From: Onchocerca volvulus
Lineage: Eukaryota; Nematoda; Chromadorea; Rhabditida; Onchocercidae
Assembly: GCA_000499405.2 (NCBI GenBank)
Contig: HG738137.1
Span: 24,208,798-24,272,797 of the forward strand
DNA length: 64,000 bases
Direction of reading: 5' to 3'
The notes below the pieces were generated by a model. It was not told where the DNA came from. It saw only the letters and a program-made list of their open reading frames with translations, and did not search any database. Both the position numbers and the translations under genes were made by a program. Of this stretch, positions 48,801 to 61,740 are shown one piece after another (position 1 is the stretch's first letter; every line of letters begins with the position of its first letter).

Positions 48801-51800
48801 TTTACCAGTTTTTCTATTATCCATATGTTCGCATACGCGAATCAATTCCGCTACACTGAAAAGAAAAGGATTTTTTTTTAGTCGCATCTGTAATGCAAAA
48901 CATAAATTGTGAAGAAAATCTAATCTTAAAAATCAATCAATAATTCAGCTTTAAATATTTGTGTAACTTAGAAAACTTTTAGGAAAAATTTACTGACACA
49001 ATTTTTATTTTTCTTTTTTAAGTAAAATATATTATTTTAAATACACATATTTATCTTTAATTTTTAACCAAGAAAATTGTTCTGTTTTTTTACTTTTTAT
49101 ATAACAAAAGATTATTGGAAATTATTATTATGATATAAAACTTAATATTAAATTATAACAGATGTTGAAAGTAATTCAAAATTCATAGTAAAATTTTACT
49201 CTATTATAGCAATTAAATTAAATTTAATATATATTTTGAAATGTTTCATAATCATTTCTGAGGAGATAAAAAGAAAAAACTCAATAATTTCTGACTAAAA
49301 AAATTAAAAAATAAAGATTTTTCTTTTTAAATAGAAAAAATTAAGAATTTTAACTGTGAATAGTAAAATACCACGTACCGTTGCAATATACCACCCATTT
49401 CACCGGTACTAAGTGCTACATCTGTTATTCGCGTGAAACTATTGATCAAATACATATATACGAATGCATTCTAAAAATATCAGATTTCATATTTTCATTA
49501 ATTGAAATTTTGTTGAGCATTTTTTTTTCTTTAAATTATTTCATTTTTTTGTAATATTTCCATCACAAGAAACAGCAAAAAGAATTAGTTGATGTCCATT
49601 TATAATGAAAATATTTCTAAATTTCAAGTAAAATGTCCGGTAAACCAAATATTATTGATAGTAACAATAATAATGGCAAAAATAACAATAACAATAATAA
49701 ATAACAGCTATAAAAGTAACTAATAATAAATAATAAAAACAAGAATGGTAATAATAGCAACAGCAATAACAGCAGTAATAAAAACGACAATAATAATGAA
49801 AATAATAGTAACAATATGATAATAAATTTTTAAATTAAAGTACGGAGATGATTTTGGAAAAAAAATCAAAAAAATAATTCTTATACTAACATTGATTATA
49901 ATCCTTGCCAAATCTTGTACTGATAAATCATCGTAAACTCCAGTAATTAATATTGGAATGAATTGTATTGCATAACTCAAAATACCACCATAATAATCGA
50001 AAAGTTGCTGCCAAACTAACGAAAAATTTAGTTTGTATATTAAAATGTAATTTATGTATATGGATTAAAAAATTTCATATATTAAGTTGATTTAAAATCC
50101 AGTATATATTTGGTAAGCATATGAAATACTAAATTCTTTGGAAGAATTCAATAAATGAATTTTTATTTTTCACTGTAAATTGTGTAACATTTCCAACAGA
50201 ATTCAAAAAATGATGTGTGATAAGAGAAATAGAAATAAACTGTAGCTTTTCCAAATATTTTTATCAATATTATCAAAGTCAAAAATAAATATATGTAATT
50301 TTTGAAATCCTATATGAAACTTTTATAATAATTATAATTAAATCAAAATCTTAATTATAAATTTAGTATAGTAATATGAATGGTTTCTCCATAAATCTAT
50401 TTGAATAAAAATGTAAATGTTCATTGTTCTAAATCATAAATATCCGCAGGTTCTTACCAATTTTTTGAAATTTTTGAAATAATATTGCATTCGAATAGGC
50501 ATATGTTTTTACATAGATACACCTACTTTTTTTTTACCTATCACATCTATAAGTGTCTTGAGCATGCAACATTCGGTATTTTATACACAAGGGATTGAGG
50601 GTGAATGCATGTTGTTGAATGAGCGATGGTTTCATCAGTTAAGAAGACGAGGGCTATTACTGACGCCGCATCGTGGGTCGAAATTGCGATGTCGTGGGTA
50701 GAGTGCTGCAAGAACAAAGGGTATATGCATCACTGTAATGCTTTTCATGCTTTGAAATTTTTACTTATTCCTTTGTGATGAATATAGTTGCGTCGCAAAA
50801 ATGTCGAGATCAAGATAGTGCATGATGGATTACAAGCAATTTATGAGTTGCTTCTCTGACTTCTGATATTAGGTCGTGCGTTGGATTGCCTTTTTATCGA
50901 ATTTTCGGGAAGATATTCATGAAGAGATTTGTTTGTTCATATAAAGAGAGGAAATGATAGCAGCTGGTTTTTTGATTTTCATCAAGAATTTCCGTTTCTT
51001 ATCCTTTGTCCTGTTAACCAATCTTTTGTGTGATTAATGTTTTATAAGCTTCCATCCATCATCGATACCAAAGACTATCCATGTAAAAATGGGCTTTTCG
51101 AGTTGACTAGTTGTGTGTTTTCAATCAGTATGGATTTTTTTTCTATGGATTTTCTTTTAGCTAACTTGGGCTGGGCAGTGTCTTCGAGGCAGTTTCTTTA
51201 ACAGCAGTGTCAACAAGATCAGTTCAGCGTCAGCTCAATCCTAGTTCAACTTCGAAGACGGTTCGACAGCACAAACGAAAATTCAGCAAGAGCAACAGCA
51301 ATAGTAGAGCGGAAAGAGAACGACAGTCACAAAAGGAAAGTACGATAATATGGTAAGCATTCAAACTTTATTGTTTATTATTTACCATGTATTGTTCATT
51401 GAATCCTTACTATTGTACCCCGAAATTTATATTATTATTTTGTTCTGTACAAATATTTTATACAATATCGTATATACCAAGAAGTCTACTGCTAACTTAG
51501 CTGAGTCTTAACAGCAAGAAGAAGCAATCTCCAACCCAAATTAGAAACTATTAGATTTTTTTTCTCAACAGACGGAAAATCACTACATAAAGGAATACTG
51601 TGATTTTTTCCTTGTTGGAAATAAAATAGTTTCAAAGGGAGCAACAAGTCGTAAGATTTACCGCCAAAACGTTCCGATTTACAGAGAAGAATTCAAAAGG
51701 TTAGGACTTCAGTATTTGAGTCAGTTTTAGTCACACAATCCAACGGCAGCAAGAGTTGAAGTTCAGTCCACAATTCAATTTCGAGGACAGTTGAGGTGTA

Positions 51801-54800
51801 ATTGATTTGCTTTAGTTCATCCGAATAATGCCTCGCAGAAGATTAAATTTCGGTTTTCGTACTCACGGAGTGGAAACATTGCGACGATTAATTGCAAATC
51901 AAACTGAGGGAAACGGGCATCAACGAATGAGCGAAACAGGCAAACAATCAAACACGCGTATAATTCTAAGCTTCTGAGTTTTTTTTTCAGATTCTAAGTT
52001 TCTTTTTCGAATTGCTTTGTCATCCATTTCGATTCTGAAGTCCTTTTCGAATAACTTCATCATCTACTCAAATTCTGAACTCTTTTTCGAATTGCACTAA
52101 CATCCATTCCAAATACAAAAATATATCGGAAAGAGAGATTGCACCTAAACGATTAGACATCCTCTTTGTTGATAAGCGAAAGAAATGAATGAAATTAAGC
52201 ATTGTAAATTTCTTCAAATCATTTTAAATTTCGCCAGAGATGAATCTTAATAAGAAAAGTTTTATTGATTGATGGAAGATTGATTTTCCATCTACGTTAC
52301 AAGATAGAATAAAGTTAGATAATATCATGATTGCTGTTGATCGCTTGGTGTTCGAGCTTTTGAAAAATGACATTAGAACGAAATGGAACAACTGTTGTAT
52401 TGAGAAATTTTAGCAAAAAAAAAAAGTGAAGTAGAAAATTAGGAAGCAGATTTAGGTAGCATAAGACTAGGAACAGATATTAGCATTTGCGATTTACTGA
52501 ATCCGAATTTTTCGTGTTATTAATAATAGTAATGGTAATAATTACAATGATTGGAAGCCATGGCAACCGATCAATATATACTCGAATAAACTAAAGCCAA
52601 CGAGGAAGCACAGATTCAGAATCTTAAATCTCCGAAAGTTCTTACCAATTGCAAAGAACTTTCGGGGATTTAAGATTTTGAACAAACGAATATTTATATT
52701 TTTATTTATATAGATTGCCGGTTAGTCTATAATAATATCACGCGATATATACCATAAATCAAATATGCCACATGTTGCCAGAGCAACGTTTAATTATAAG
52801 TTTAATGAGACATTATTTCAATTTCTATATAGATTATCTATTAAATAAAAGAGACCATTCATATGTATTAAATTTATAATTAAATTCATATGTATTAAAT
52901 TTATAATTAAAATTTTGAATGTCCAAAAAAAATATAAAATGAATCAAGTAATTTTAAAATATTGAAATTATATGAAATAAAAACAAATCATTTGCTAAAT
53001 TAATCGAACAGCTTGTTTATAGAATAAAATATCAATTCATTTTCAAAATATTTTTGATTACACGGTTAGTACAATGACATATGTTTTATTATCTATTTGA
53101 TACAGTGAGGCATTATTTCAATTTCTGCATGGCTTATCATGATACTAACAAGTTAGCATTGATATTTAATAAACTTACATAAATTAGGTAATTTCCAGCA
53201 CATAAACTTAAATTGTCGCCACCATAGCAACATGAATATTCGATTACATTCGTATTGCTCAAATGGTTCTGCTTCATATAAAGCAATTGATTCAGCATTA
53301 TTCCGGATTGAAACATGTTTGTACCTAAAATCTATCTTAATTTAGTATAATGAAGTTAATTAGAATCGCAATTCTCTTACACCTTTTCTAGTAAGATTGA
53401 AATAAAAATGCTAGTAACTCAATTAGGAATTCAGGGGAAAACAATTACTTGATACTTAAAACATGGTCAACATTTATATTGATTCGTAAGAAAATTTATC
53501 ATATGCTTTTTCAATTAATTAAATTTAAATTTCAATTTTAAGTTTCAAATATGAAACTGACAAATAATAAAAATATTTATCAGCACATGGCAATTTTATT
53601 CACATAGTCAGTAATTAAATTTAGTTTATTACTTAAAATTTAAATAAGAGTGTATTTATGCATACTAGATGTGAACTCCAGTATAATGGAAATTTTAGTT
53701 CTATTTTAAGCAATATTATTTAAATTATCTTCTAGCTACATGAATAAAAAAGAATTCGAACTGAATTATTTAAGTTTGATAAATTTTAGTAAAAATTTTA
53801 ATCAAAGAATTTAACTTAGTTTATTTTGAAAGTTCAAAATTTTTCAATGCAATTTGATCGATTTTACTTTATGAATTATCATTATAATAAAAATAATAAC
53901 AATTATTAACATTTTTTGGAAGAGGGAAAAAAAATGATTTAGAAAATAATACCTAAAATCACCTTCCGCTTTTTCCTCTCGAGCATTCCATTTGACCATT
54001 GGTGATACAAGAAATTTGTTAATGATAACACCAATAATGAAATAGCCATAAATAATACCAATACCCAAACTACCAGTACTAAATATTTAAAAATTTTTAA
54101 TTTAATAAATACTTAAAAAGAATTAACTTCGTTGTTTCTATCCAATTTTGCAAATATTCTGTTAACGACGAGCAAAATTATAAATATAATAATTCAAAAT
54201 ATTGGCTGATTAATTCAATATTTCATTTTAATATTCAAAAAAAAAAGCCTTGCAGTAATTTGAAAATTTGTTTTAAAATAGAAGATAAAATGATGAAAAT
54301 TATTTCATTTCTTGCAAACAATTTAACTGATAGATTCGTGGAAATTTTGCAAAATTGAATTTTATTTAAATTTCAAAATAATTAAAATTAAATTTATTAA
54401 AATTAAAATTTTTACATTAATATATCATTCACCTGATATATGTCTTATAAGTATAGACGGCAATAACAAATGGTCCAATTAGTATAGCAGGTATTATATT
54501 TATTGCTAATTGATTACACATTTTTTCGGTATCTTGTGTGATACGCTGATCACTACAAAATAAATTTTTAAAACAATTTATTAGTAATTAATTAAATTAT
54601 TTACAGAATTAAAAAGCAAACATCAAAAATTAAAAGAAAAAAAAGGAAGAAATTCCTGACTTAAAATTAGACGATATTAAAAAGAATTAATGCATTATTT
54701 ATTTGATTTTACTTATTTAATTAATTCACTTAACTTTATTTTTGCTTAATTAATTAACCTGCTTGATTTCATTTTTTTAATGCTTATCTAATTCCATTTT

Positions 54801-56272
54801 TCAATAATGCATCATATTATTTTATATTAATTATAATTATAAAAGTATGTATGTCTTAGAAGTAAAACAAAATTTTACATTAATTAAAGAATGCATTTAG
54901 AAATTCATTTAAAAACAGGGAATTTTTTGAGAATTCATCCATATTACTAGATATTTCGACAAAAAAAAAGAAAGTTAATAATAAAAATTAATTTACGGAT
55001 TATCAATGCCAAAATCGTCAATATTATTAATATTATAGTATGCATGATTATTAAAATAGCATTGGTGAAGTTTGATTACCGCATTTTTACGCCAACTTAA
55101 ATAAAGTTGCCATGATGTGAACGATTTCAATGCGATGAACTAAAAGAATAGAAAATGATAAAAAAGAGAATTTTATATAATAATGATAATATTTCGTTTT
55201 AAATTATACGAAACAAAAGGAAGTAAATTTATCATATTATTCTTTCTTAAGATAAGTTTGAAATTAAATTTGTAACTTAGAAAAAAAATTGCTAAAACAA
55301 TTTGTAGAACAATTCAAAGAAAAAAAGAGTATTTGAAATTGGAATTAATTGCTGCTATAATAATTAATTATTAATTAAATTTAATAAATATACGAAGGGG
55401 AAGTTTCTGAAATTTTCTGGAATTTCCACTTGGTTTATTAAGCTATCTTCACATTAGTTTTTCCAAGAAAACATGAAGGATTTTAAAATTTACCAACAGT
55501 TTTTAATATGAGACTGTTAAATTTGCAAATTAAGAGATAAACGCGTAATAAATTAATTAATTCAAATTTATTAGTAAATTAATGCATTCGATCCAGACTG
55601 AATCAAAAAGATTTCAAGATCTGAATTTTGAAAGTGATATAACAAAATATTTTAGTTTATTTCGGAAACGTCAAAATACATCGAAATTTTATTTTAATTT
55701 TTCGTAAAAAAAAAAAAAAGAAAAATTATTTCAACAATTATTTTACCACACATTTGCCAGTACATGCAATTGAGCCAAGGAGAAAAATGTGCCAAAATTC
55801 GGATTTATTTTTATTAACTAATGCTTGATATATTCGACCTGGTACCATACCCGTTAAAAAAGTTAACATTTCACCTGTAATTTTCATTAGCAAAATTCAT
55901 GTACCATATCGAGCAATTTTATAAATGTTTTGAATGAGAATTTTTTCGTTTTTCATTAGTTTTCCTTAATTTTCCTAACTAATTTCTGGACAATTTACTC
56001 AGTCATTTCCAAAATCTTCAGAATTGGTTTCTTTTAATCAAAATATATTATGATAATAAGATAATCAATTGTCTATTCATTGTTTTCGAATTTTAAATTT
56101 AATTTTATTTTTAAAAGTTCAACTTACTGGCAATAGAGAAGAAAAGTGTAGCAAACATGAAGAATGCGGCCCATTCGATACGTGGAAACAGAATTTTTGA
56201 AATATCTACAAGACTGAGGAAGAAATGATAATCGAAATGGAAATTCTTCTCATCACGTCGATGTTTTCCCAT
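45853..56272 (-). CDS. ABC transporter subfamily D half-transporter, ABCD4-like
   Basis: In mammals ABCD4 works with LMBD1 in lysosomal cobalamin export; the nematode role is inferred only. Exons (minus): 56272-56128, 55874-55747, 55139-54997, 54552-54433, 54078-53953, 53324-53179, 50015-49891, 49470-49379, 48855-48806, 48251-48123, 47723-47613, 47315-47172, 46866-46773, 46571-46427, 46023-45853. All borders are GT/AG and one frame of 622 codons stays open (human ABCD4 is 606). The transmembrane part has LFPRIEW, LKSFTSWQLYLSWRK, IDNPDQRITQD, GYFIIGVIINKFL, AEGDFRYKH and IPILITGVYDDLS. The nucleotide-binding domain has Walker A GSNGSGKTS, Q-loop LPQKPYF, signature LTPSEQQ, Walker B FVILDES and an H-loop reading ITNRPS. 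Asn thus replaces the switch His and Ser the signature Gly. Confidence 0.93.
49640..49825. repeat. Trinucleotide-rich (AAT/AAC)n stretch in an ABCD4-like intron
   Basis: Mixed AAT, AAC and AGC triplets between two exons. The leucine- and valine-rich frames on the opposite strand are artefacts of it. Confidence 0.8.
51640..51965 (+). mobile_element. Helitron N-terminal relic, antisense in ABCD4-like intron
   Basis: From 51828 the plus strand reads MPRRRLNFGFRTHGVETLRR, then LIANQTEGNGHQRMSE, the start of a Helitron protein of the same family as the minus-strand relic near 27.1 kb. The leader GCTTTAGTTCATCC(A/G)AATAATG is shared. Upstream, about 51650-51680, is the CCGCCAAAACGTTCCGATTTACAG motif also seen twice in the other relic. 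The coding part stops making sense after about 51960. Confidence 0.6.
51980..52115. repeat. ~42-base imperfect tandem repeat, three copies
   Basis: Units of the form ATTCTGAA(G/C)TC(C/T)TTTTTCGAAT...CATC(C/T)A follow one another directly after the Helitron coding remnant. A related two-copy repeat lies at 45034-45118. Confidence 0.7.
52615..52682. repeat. Near-perfect inverted repeat, 29-base arms
   Basis: The arm CAGAATCTTAAATCTCCGAAAG...TTCTT (52615-52643) pairs with 52654-52682 with two to three mismatches around a 10-base loop. It may be a terminal hairpin of the inserted element. No Helitron-type CTRR end follows immediately. Confidence 0.8.
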
Positions 56273-59200
56273 TTTAATTATTGCTTGCTAAGTTTGACTG
56301 CAACACAAATTTTCACAACATTTTACGTCAAATAATTTCACGTGAAAATCATAACCAACCTGAGGAAAGAATTACAATTTTTTGAAATTAATGAAAAAAT
56401 TTGATATTTTAAAATTTCGCATATTTTTTTAAATTTTTTTAAAGCATCGATACCATTTTCAAATTAGTGATAGGATTTAAATCACAGAAGCAACAAATAT
56501 TATATTCTTTTGAAGTAAATAATAAATCAATTAGTTACTTAATAATAGTGTTAATAGATGTAATAATTATATAAGCATATTTATTTGTGGAAAATATGAA
56601 ATTTAGAAAAAATTTACATCAATTTATTCAGCAGACAGAGATAATATATATTTATTTCAGATCTTGAATAGCCTATTGTTGAAATTTATTGAATTTTCGG
56701 TCTTTAAGTTCAATATTCATTCAGAATACCAGCATTTATGGATCATACCTCAGGTACAAATTAGAATTGAATATCGAAATTCAATTACTGCTAATCATAA
56801 TGGTTGACTGGAACCATAAAGTTTGTTGTTATTTAATGATTAAATTTAAATTTTTTCATCTCTTTCAATTAGAATTAAATTTTTTCCAGAAGAAAAAAGA
56901 AAACTTAATTTATTTATAATGTAAAAATTTCGAAATCGCGAATTTGAATTTAAAAACGTGATAAGCACACAAACACGAAATCTTGTATGAAAGGCGTGAT
57001 CGCAGAATAAGTGAGTGGTCTCACGTAATTCCACGTAATAGAAGGACAAACAAGAAGTCTCAAACAAAAAAAAAAAAAAAAATGAAAACGAAAACTTTGG
57101 TAAAAATAAAAATTACTGATTATAATTAAAAAATGAATGAAATATAATTAGATGATATTGATCAGGAATGAAGAAGAATGACTGAAAAATTAATTTATTC
57201 AATTCAATGATGTGATGATAAATTTCGAAAATATTAATAATTTTCGCAGAGGAAGAGGATTTATAGCAGCCTCATTAAATATGAAATAATTTGACGGAAA
57301 ATGTCAAAAAAAAAAAAAAAGAGAAAAGTTAGGAATGAAAAAAGAAAAAAGAAAGAAAGAAATATTAAAAGAGAATATTTTGGTAGATGAAATATATGAA
57401 CCGAAATGAAGGAAATGGAGTATAAATGATATGCAATATAATAATTATTTAAAAAAGACATTATTTTTTATGATTTTATAGAGAAGAAAAGAAGAAAAGA
57501 TCAGTGAAAAATTAGAAAATACAAAGAATGAAAAAGAAGAAGAAATTGGAAGGAAATGAATAAAATTCATTCTCTGAATTCATATTTGAATTCATATCTG
57601 ACTATTTAATTACTATATACGAAATAATTCTATTGCAGTTTTTTTATTCAAAAATTTAGTTCAATTCCGAAAATACATTGAAATTATTTAGTTATTATTC
57701 TCAAGTCACAATTTATATTGTAAAATTTAGTTCGTGACGAATTATTATTAGTTTTTATTATTTTTGCGATTTTAATTTTTTTCTTGTTTTTTATAATTTT
57801 TGATAAAAAAAAAAGTTATTTTGCGATTTATAACGCAAAATTTGTCAATAATTAATGCGAATTAATAATTAAATTTAATTTCGATAATGAATATGATTTT
57901 TGATATCATGATGCATTCGAATATTATTATTTTAATTGTGAATGATTGAATGAAGCGATAAAAATTTCCTAGAAATTATGTTTAAAATCATTTTAAAAAA
58001 AAGAAATAAAATAAAATACGAAATAAAGGAATCAAAAAAGAATTCTTATCCATTAATTCGAAAAGGTGATTAATAATTTTGATATTAATAATTGTATGAT
58101 GTTTTCCCGGAATACATTTATGAATATATATTCTATTTTCCTGTTAGTTACTAAGTAAAAAATATTATGTATAAGTTTAATTCAATATTTCTTATAATTT
58201 TAATTTCTACCATTCGAAGGAAAATAATTATTTTCAAAAAATAATTCGCTAATAAAAAATCATTCTTTACTAAATTCAAATCCAAAAAATATATTACAAA
58301 TATGTTATCGAATAAAAATTAAAAAGTTTTTGAACAAAAAGGATGGAATGAAAATGAAAAAGTTTTAACTTTTTCAATATTTTATATCGCATTATCGATT
58401 CCCTTTCGTATCTTAGAATTTTGAATTTTGGAATTTCAAAATTTCGAAATGCTGTTTGAAGACAAATATTATTTCACTTAGATAAACAATAACATTAAAT
58501 GACGCTCGCTTGAGCAAACTTAAAAGTAAGGAAATGAAATAAAATAATCGAAAAATAAATTTTTTAATAGATAAGAAGTCGAGAATATAATAAGAGAGAT
58601 GAGTGAAAAAAACAAATATCAATTCATTTTTTCCGCGAAAAAAATATTGTCTCATTTTTGCATGCAAATTAAAAACAGAAAAACATGCTTAATTGATATT
58701 CTTTTCTCTCGGTTCAAAAAAAAAAAAAAAAAAATTTTGTAAAGTAATTTCATCCAATTAAAGTATCTATTAGTTAAAATTAAATTAAAGTTTACGATTT
58801 ATATTTCGGTAAATAGAACAAAATATCGAGAAATGTGTTTCTTTAGGTAAAAGAAAAATTGGAAAAGTTTGGCAAAAGAATGAAAGGAAACGAGTAAAAA
58901 TAGAATTTACGAATTAGTTAAAAGCATAAAATAAAGATCAAAAGGAAGGTTTAATATAAATAAATAATTCCTTTAAATATATTCTTTAAACCATTATAAT
59001 ACATATTTATTTCTTAAACTATCATCATCAAACCCAAAATTGAATACTAAAAGTGAGAAATCCGAAGAAGAAAACTTTTTGGAATAGTGAAATGAATAAA
59101 ATGCGGCAAAATTGTCTGCTATCAATTTTTTCGTAATTTCCTGAAATTTCCTTTAATGTAATCGAATTTTATCACATTAATATTTCAGCAAATTCACTTT

Positions 59201-61740
59201 AAAAATGAATTTATCCGATGAGACGATAAAAATGAAAAGTTTTATAATAAATTTATTCTTTGTTGCTTTACTAATTTAAAATTTTTAGTTATTCATAAAT
59301 TTCTCTTTTATTTCTTCTCAGAAGATTTTTTAAGATATTGAATTTGACAGTTACGGAGTAAGAGAGAGAGAGAGAAAAAAAAGAGAGAGAGAAATTATTT
59401 GATTTATTATTCTCCAAAATTTACAGTTTACATCCCACCTCAAACGATCATATTCTTTGATGACAACAACTAAAATTTTTTTTTCTCTCCCATCCATAAA
59501 TTAAATTAAATGGTAGTTTTTTTTGGTGACAAATTAAAGTTTTACATGAAATTTCCAAGGAATTTGACCCGCAAAGATAATTGGTACAATTAAAAGTTGA
59601 CATAAAACCCAACTTTTTATTCGGTATTTTAACAAAATTTTAAAAACTTTTATAAAAATCTTTGCAACAATTAAGTGATTAACAATTCTTGAAAATCTGA
59701 TAATTTCGCATTAATTTTTGCTTATTTACAGCATATGTTTAAACAATTTATAGCAATCATTTTCGAATTTAAATTGTTAAATGGAATTATTAAATAATCA
59801 AGCTGAATTATATAAAATATTAGTTAAAAGATTTTGCTAAAAATTAACAAATAAACCAATCAATACTGTCATGTTTTTCTTTTTTTACAAGGTAATAGTT
59901 CCATTTAACATATCAATGGTATCTATTCAATATCAAATTTAGATGATAAATTGTCCCATCATCTTGCTGCATGGCAGAATTTCTTTAAATATTTAGAACA
60001 TTTTAAGTTCGAATACCAGTCATTCTGGTAAAACATTTCGACAAAATTTCTTTTTACAACAGAAAATTTAATAACTTAAATATAGAAAACATAATTATAT
60101 AAAAGTATTATACATTAATTTTATATTTAAACATAAAAATTCGTATATTATCACTGATCATTCCGAAATTTTTGAATTACTATTTATGAGGAGGAAACAA
60201 ACTTGCAAAAACTTTTATTAAGATATTAGGGATTTTCATGCATTGATATTCTTCTATTTTTCAGTTCAAACATCCAATTCTATTTTTTCCAATTCCGAAT
60301 TAACGAACATAAAATTAATTTGACGAGGTTAATGAAGATAAAATTTTCCTAAAGAATTGATAATAAAAAGAGGAATGAAACAAATTTAATAATTCCAAAT
60401 ATTAGAACATCATATTAAGTGTAGAAATCTTCAATCCTATAATTTTATCATAATATCATTTACCATACAATCACTCACATATCACAAAACATCATATACA
60501 TACCAAACAAGCAATTTAAATTTTCATTTATTTGGTAAGTCCATATATAATGCGCTGATATCATCATTTATTATAATATCAGAATTTTCACGTTGATGCA
60601 TGAATTTAAATGAAAACAACTTGAAGAAAAAAATAAAAATTCAAATATTTAACCAAATGACAAGCAAAAATTTTCAAAAATTTATAAAAACGGCATCAAA
60701 TTTGATAGCATAAAAGTTTGATTAATTTTTGTTGAATGTATTGAGTAAGAATGAAAAATGACAAAATGAAACTAAAAAAAGGATCAATCCGAATCATTGT
60801 AAATAAATGGATTCTTTTATTTTTTACTTTTTTTTTTCTTTTTTTTTTAAAGACGTAAGAATTTTTTAACAATCGAACATGACTACCAACCAATCACCGC
60901 ATAGCGTACTAGAAATGTTATCTAGTTCTCTAAATGTCATTGATGTTGTCATTGAAGAATTTAATCGATAAAAAAGACAAACAAAAGAGATTAGAAATGA
61001 TAATGGTATATGATAATTCATAAAAAGTCGAAGTACTAAAAAGAGAACAATGTCTTTAAGGTAACTGTCGGATTTCCTAAATGAAGAAAATAAAAGATGA
61101 ATGACCAAAAAAAAACCACTACTACTTTAATCCATTTATAATATGGAAGAAAAATAAATTCTCAATAATTCAAATTTTCTGCTTTTTTTTTGAATGATAA
61201 ATTGATCGATCAAAAGATACTAATTCCGTATTCCGTGTATAAATATGGGATGATATGAGATGATTTTTGTTGTATTTAAGATAATAACTGATAATTTGAT
61301 CACGAACATAAGATAGGAATGTGACATAATAACAGTTATAATTTGACAAAAAAAAGATCATCTGCTTAAAAGAAAAAACCTACTTATGCAACAAATATCA
61401 AAATTAACAAAATAAATTTGTTATTGAATATAACAATAAAGTCAATTGGAAACTAGGAAAGAGCAGATACTAGTTTTGAAAACAAGTGAATATTCCAGAA
61501 AAACAAATAAATTAGGCAAATAAATGATAATATATAATCTAAAATCAAATAAATTTAGCTATGAAAAAATAATCTTCGCATACAATATTTTACGTTTTTT
61601 TGGAAAAAAGTGTATTAAGGTTCACAATGTTTACAGTTCCAGTAACATATGAACTCAATCACACAATGATTCAACTGAAGAAAAATCTGAAATAATTCAG
61701 CTAAAATGGAAGTTGGAATAGAAATACTAGTACAGATGAA
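56273..61740. other. About 5.5 kb without a recognised gene
   Basis: The left end should contain the promoter of the minus-strand ABCD4-like gene. There is a GA-rich microsatellite near 59360 and many A-tracts. A 30-codon plus-strand frame at 60879-60971 (MTTNQSPHSVLEMLSSSLNV...) has ordinary composition and might be a short exon, without support from neighbours. Confidence 0.5.
59358..59396. repeat. (GA)n simple repeat
   Basis: Two blocks of alternating GA separated by a short A-run. Confidence 0.85.

Larger units (their letters stand above)
50016..53178 (-). other. Largest intron of the ABCD4-like gene, with inserted elements
   Basis: A 3.2-kb intron against mostly 0.3-0.9 kb for its neighbours. 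A less AT-rich block runs from about 50570 to 52690. It contains Helitron-derived sequence on the plus strand, a 42-base tandem repeat and a 29-base inverted repeat. The donor (TTTAT|GTAAGT) and acceptor (TTCGTTAG) are intact and the exons join in frame. Confidence 0.75.

Noticed and set aside
50570..50760. Less AT-rich block in the ABCD4-like intron, considered as an exon or RNA gene
   Set aside because: No frame stays open and no RNA family is recognisable. It is probably part of the inserted element.
60879..60971. 30-codon frame MTTNQSPHSVLEMLSSSLNV...
   Set aside because: Composition is protein-like but it is too short and isolated to call without homology or RNA.
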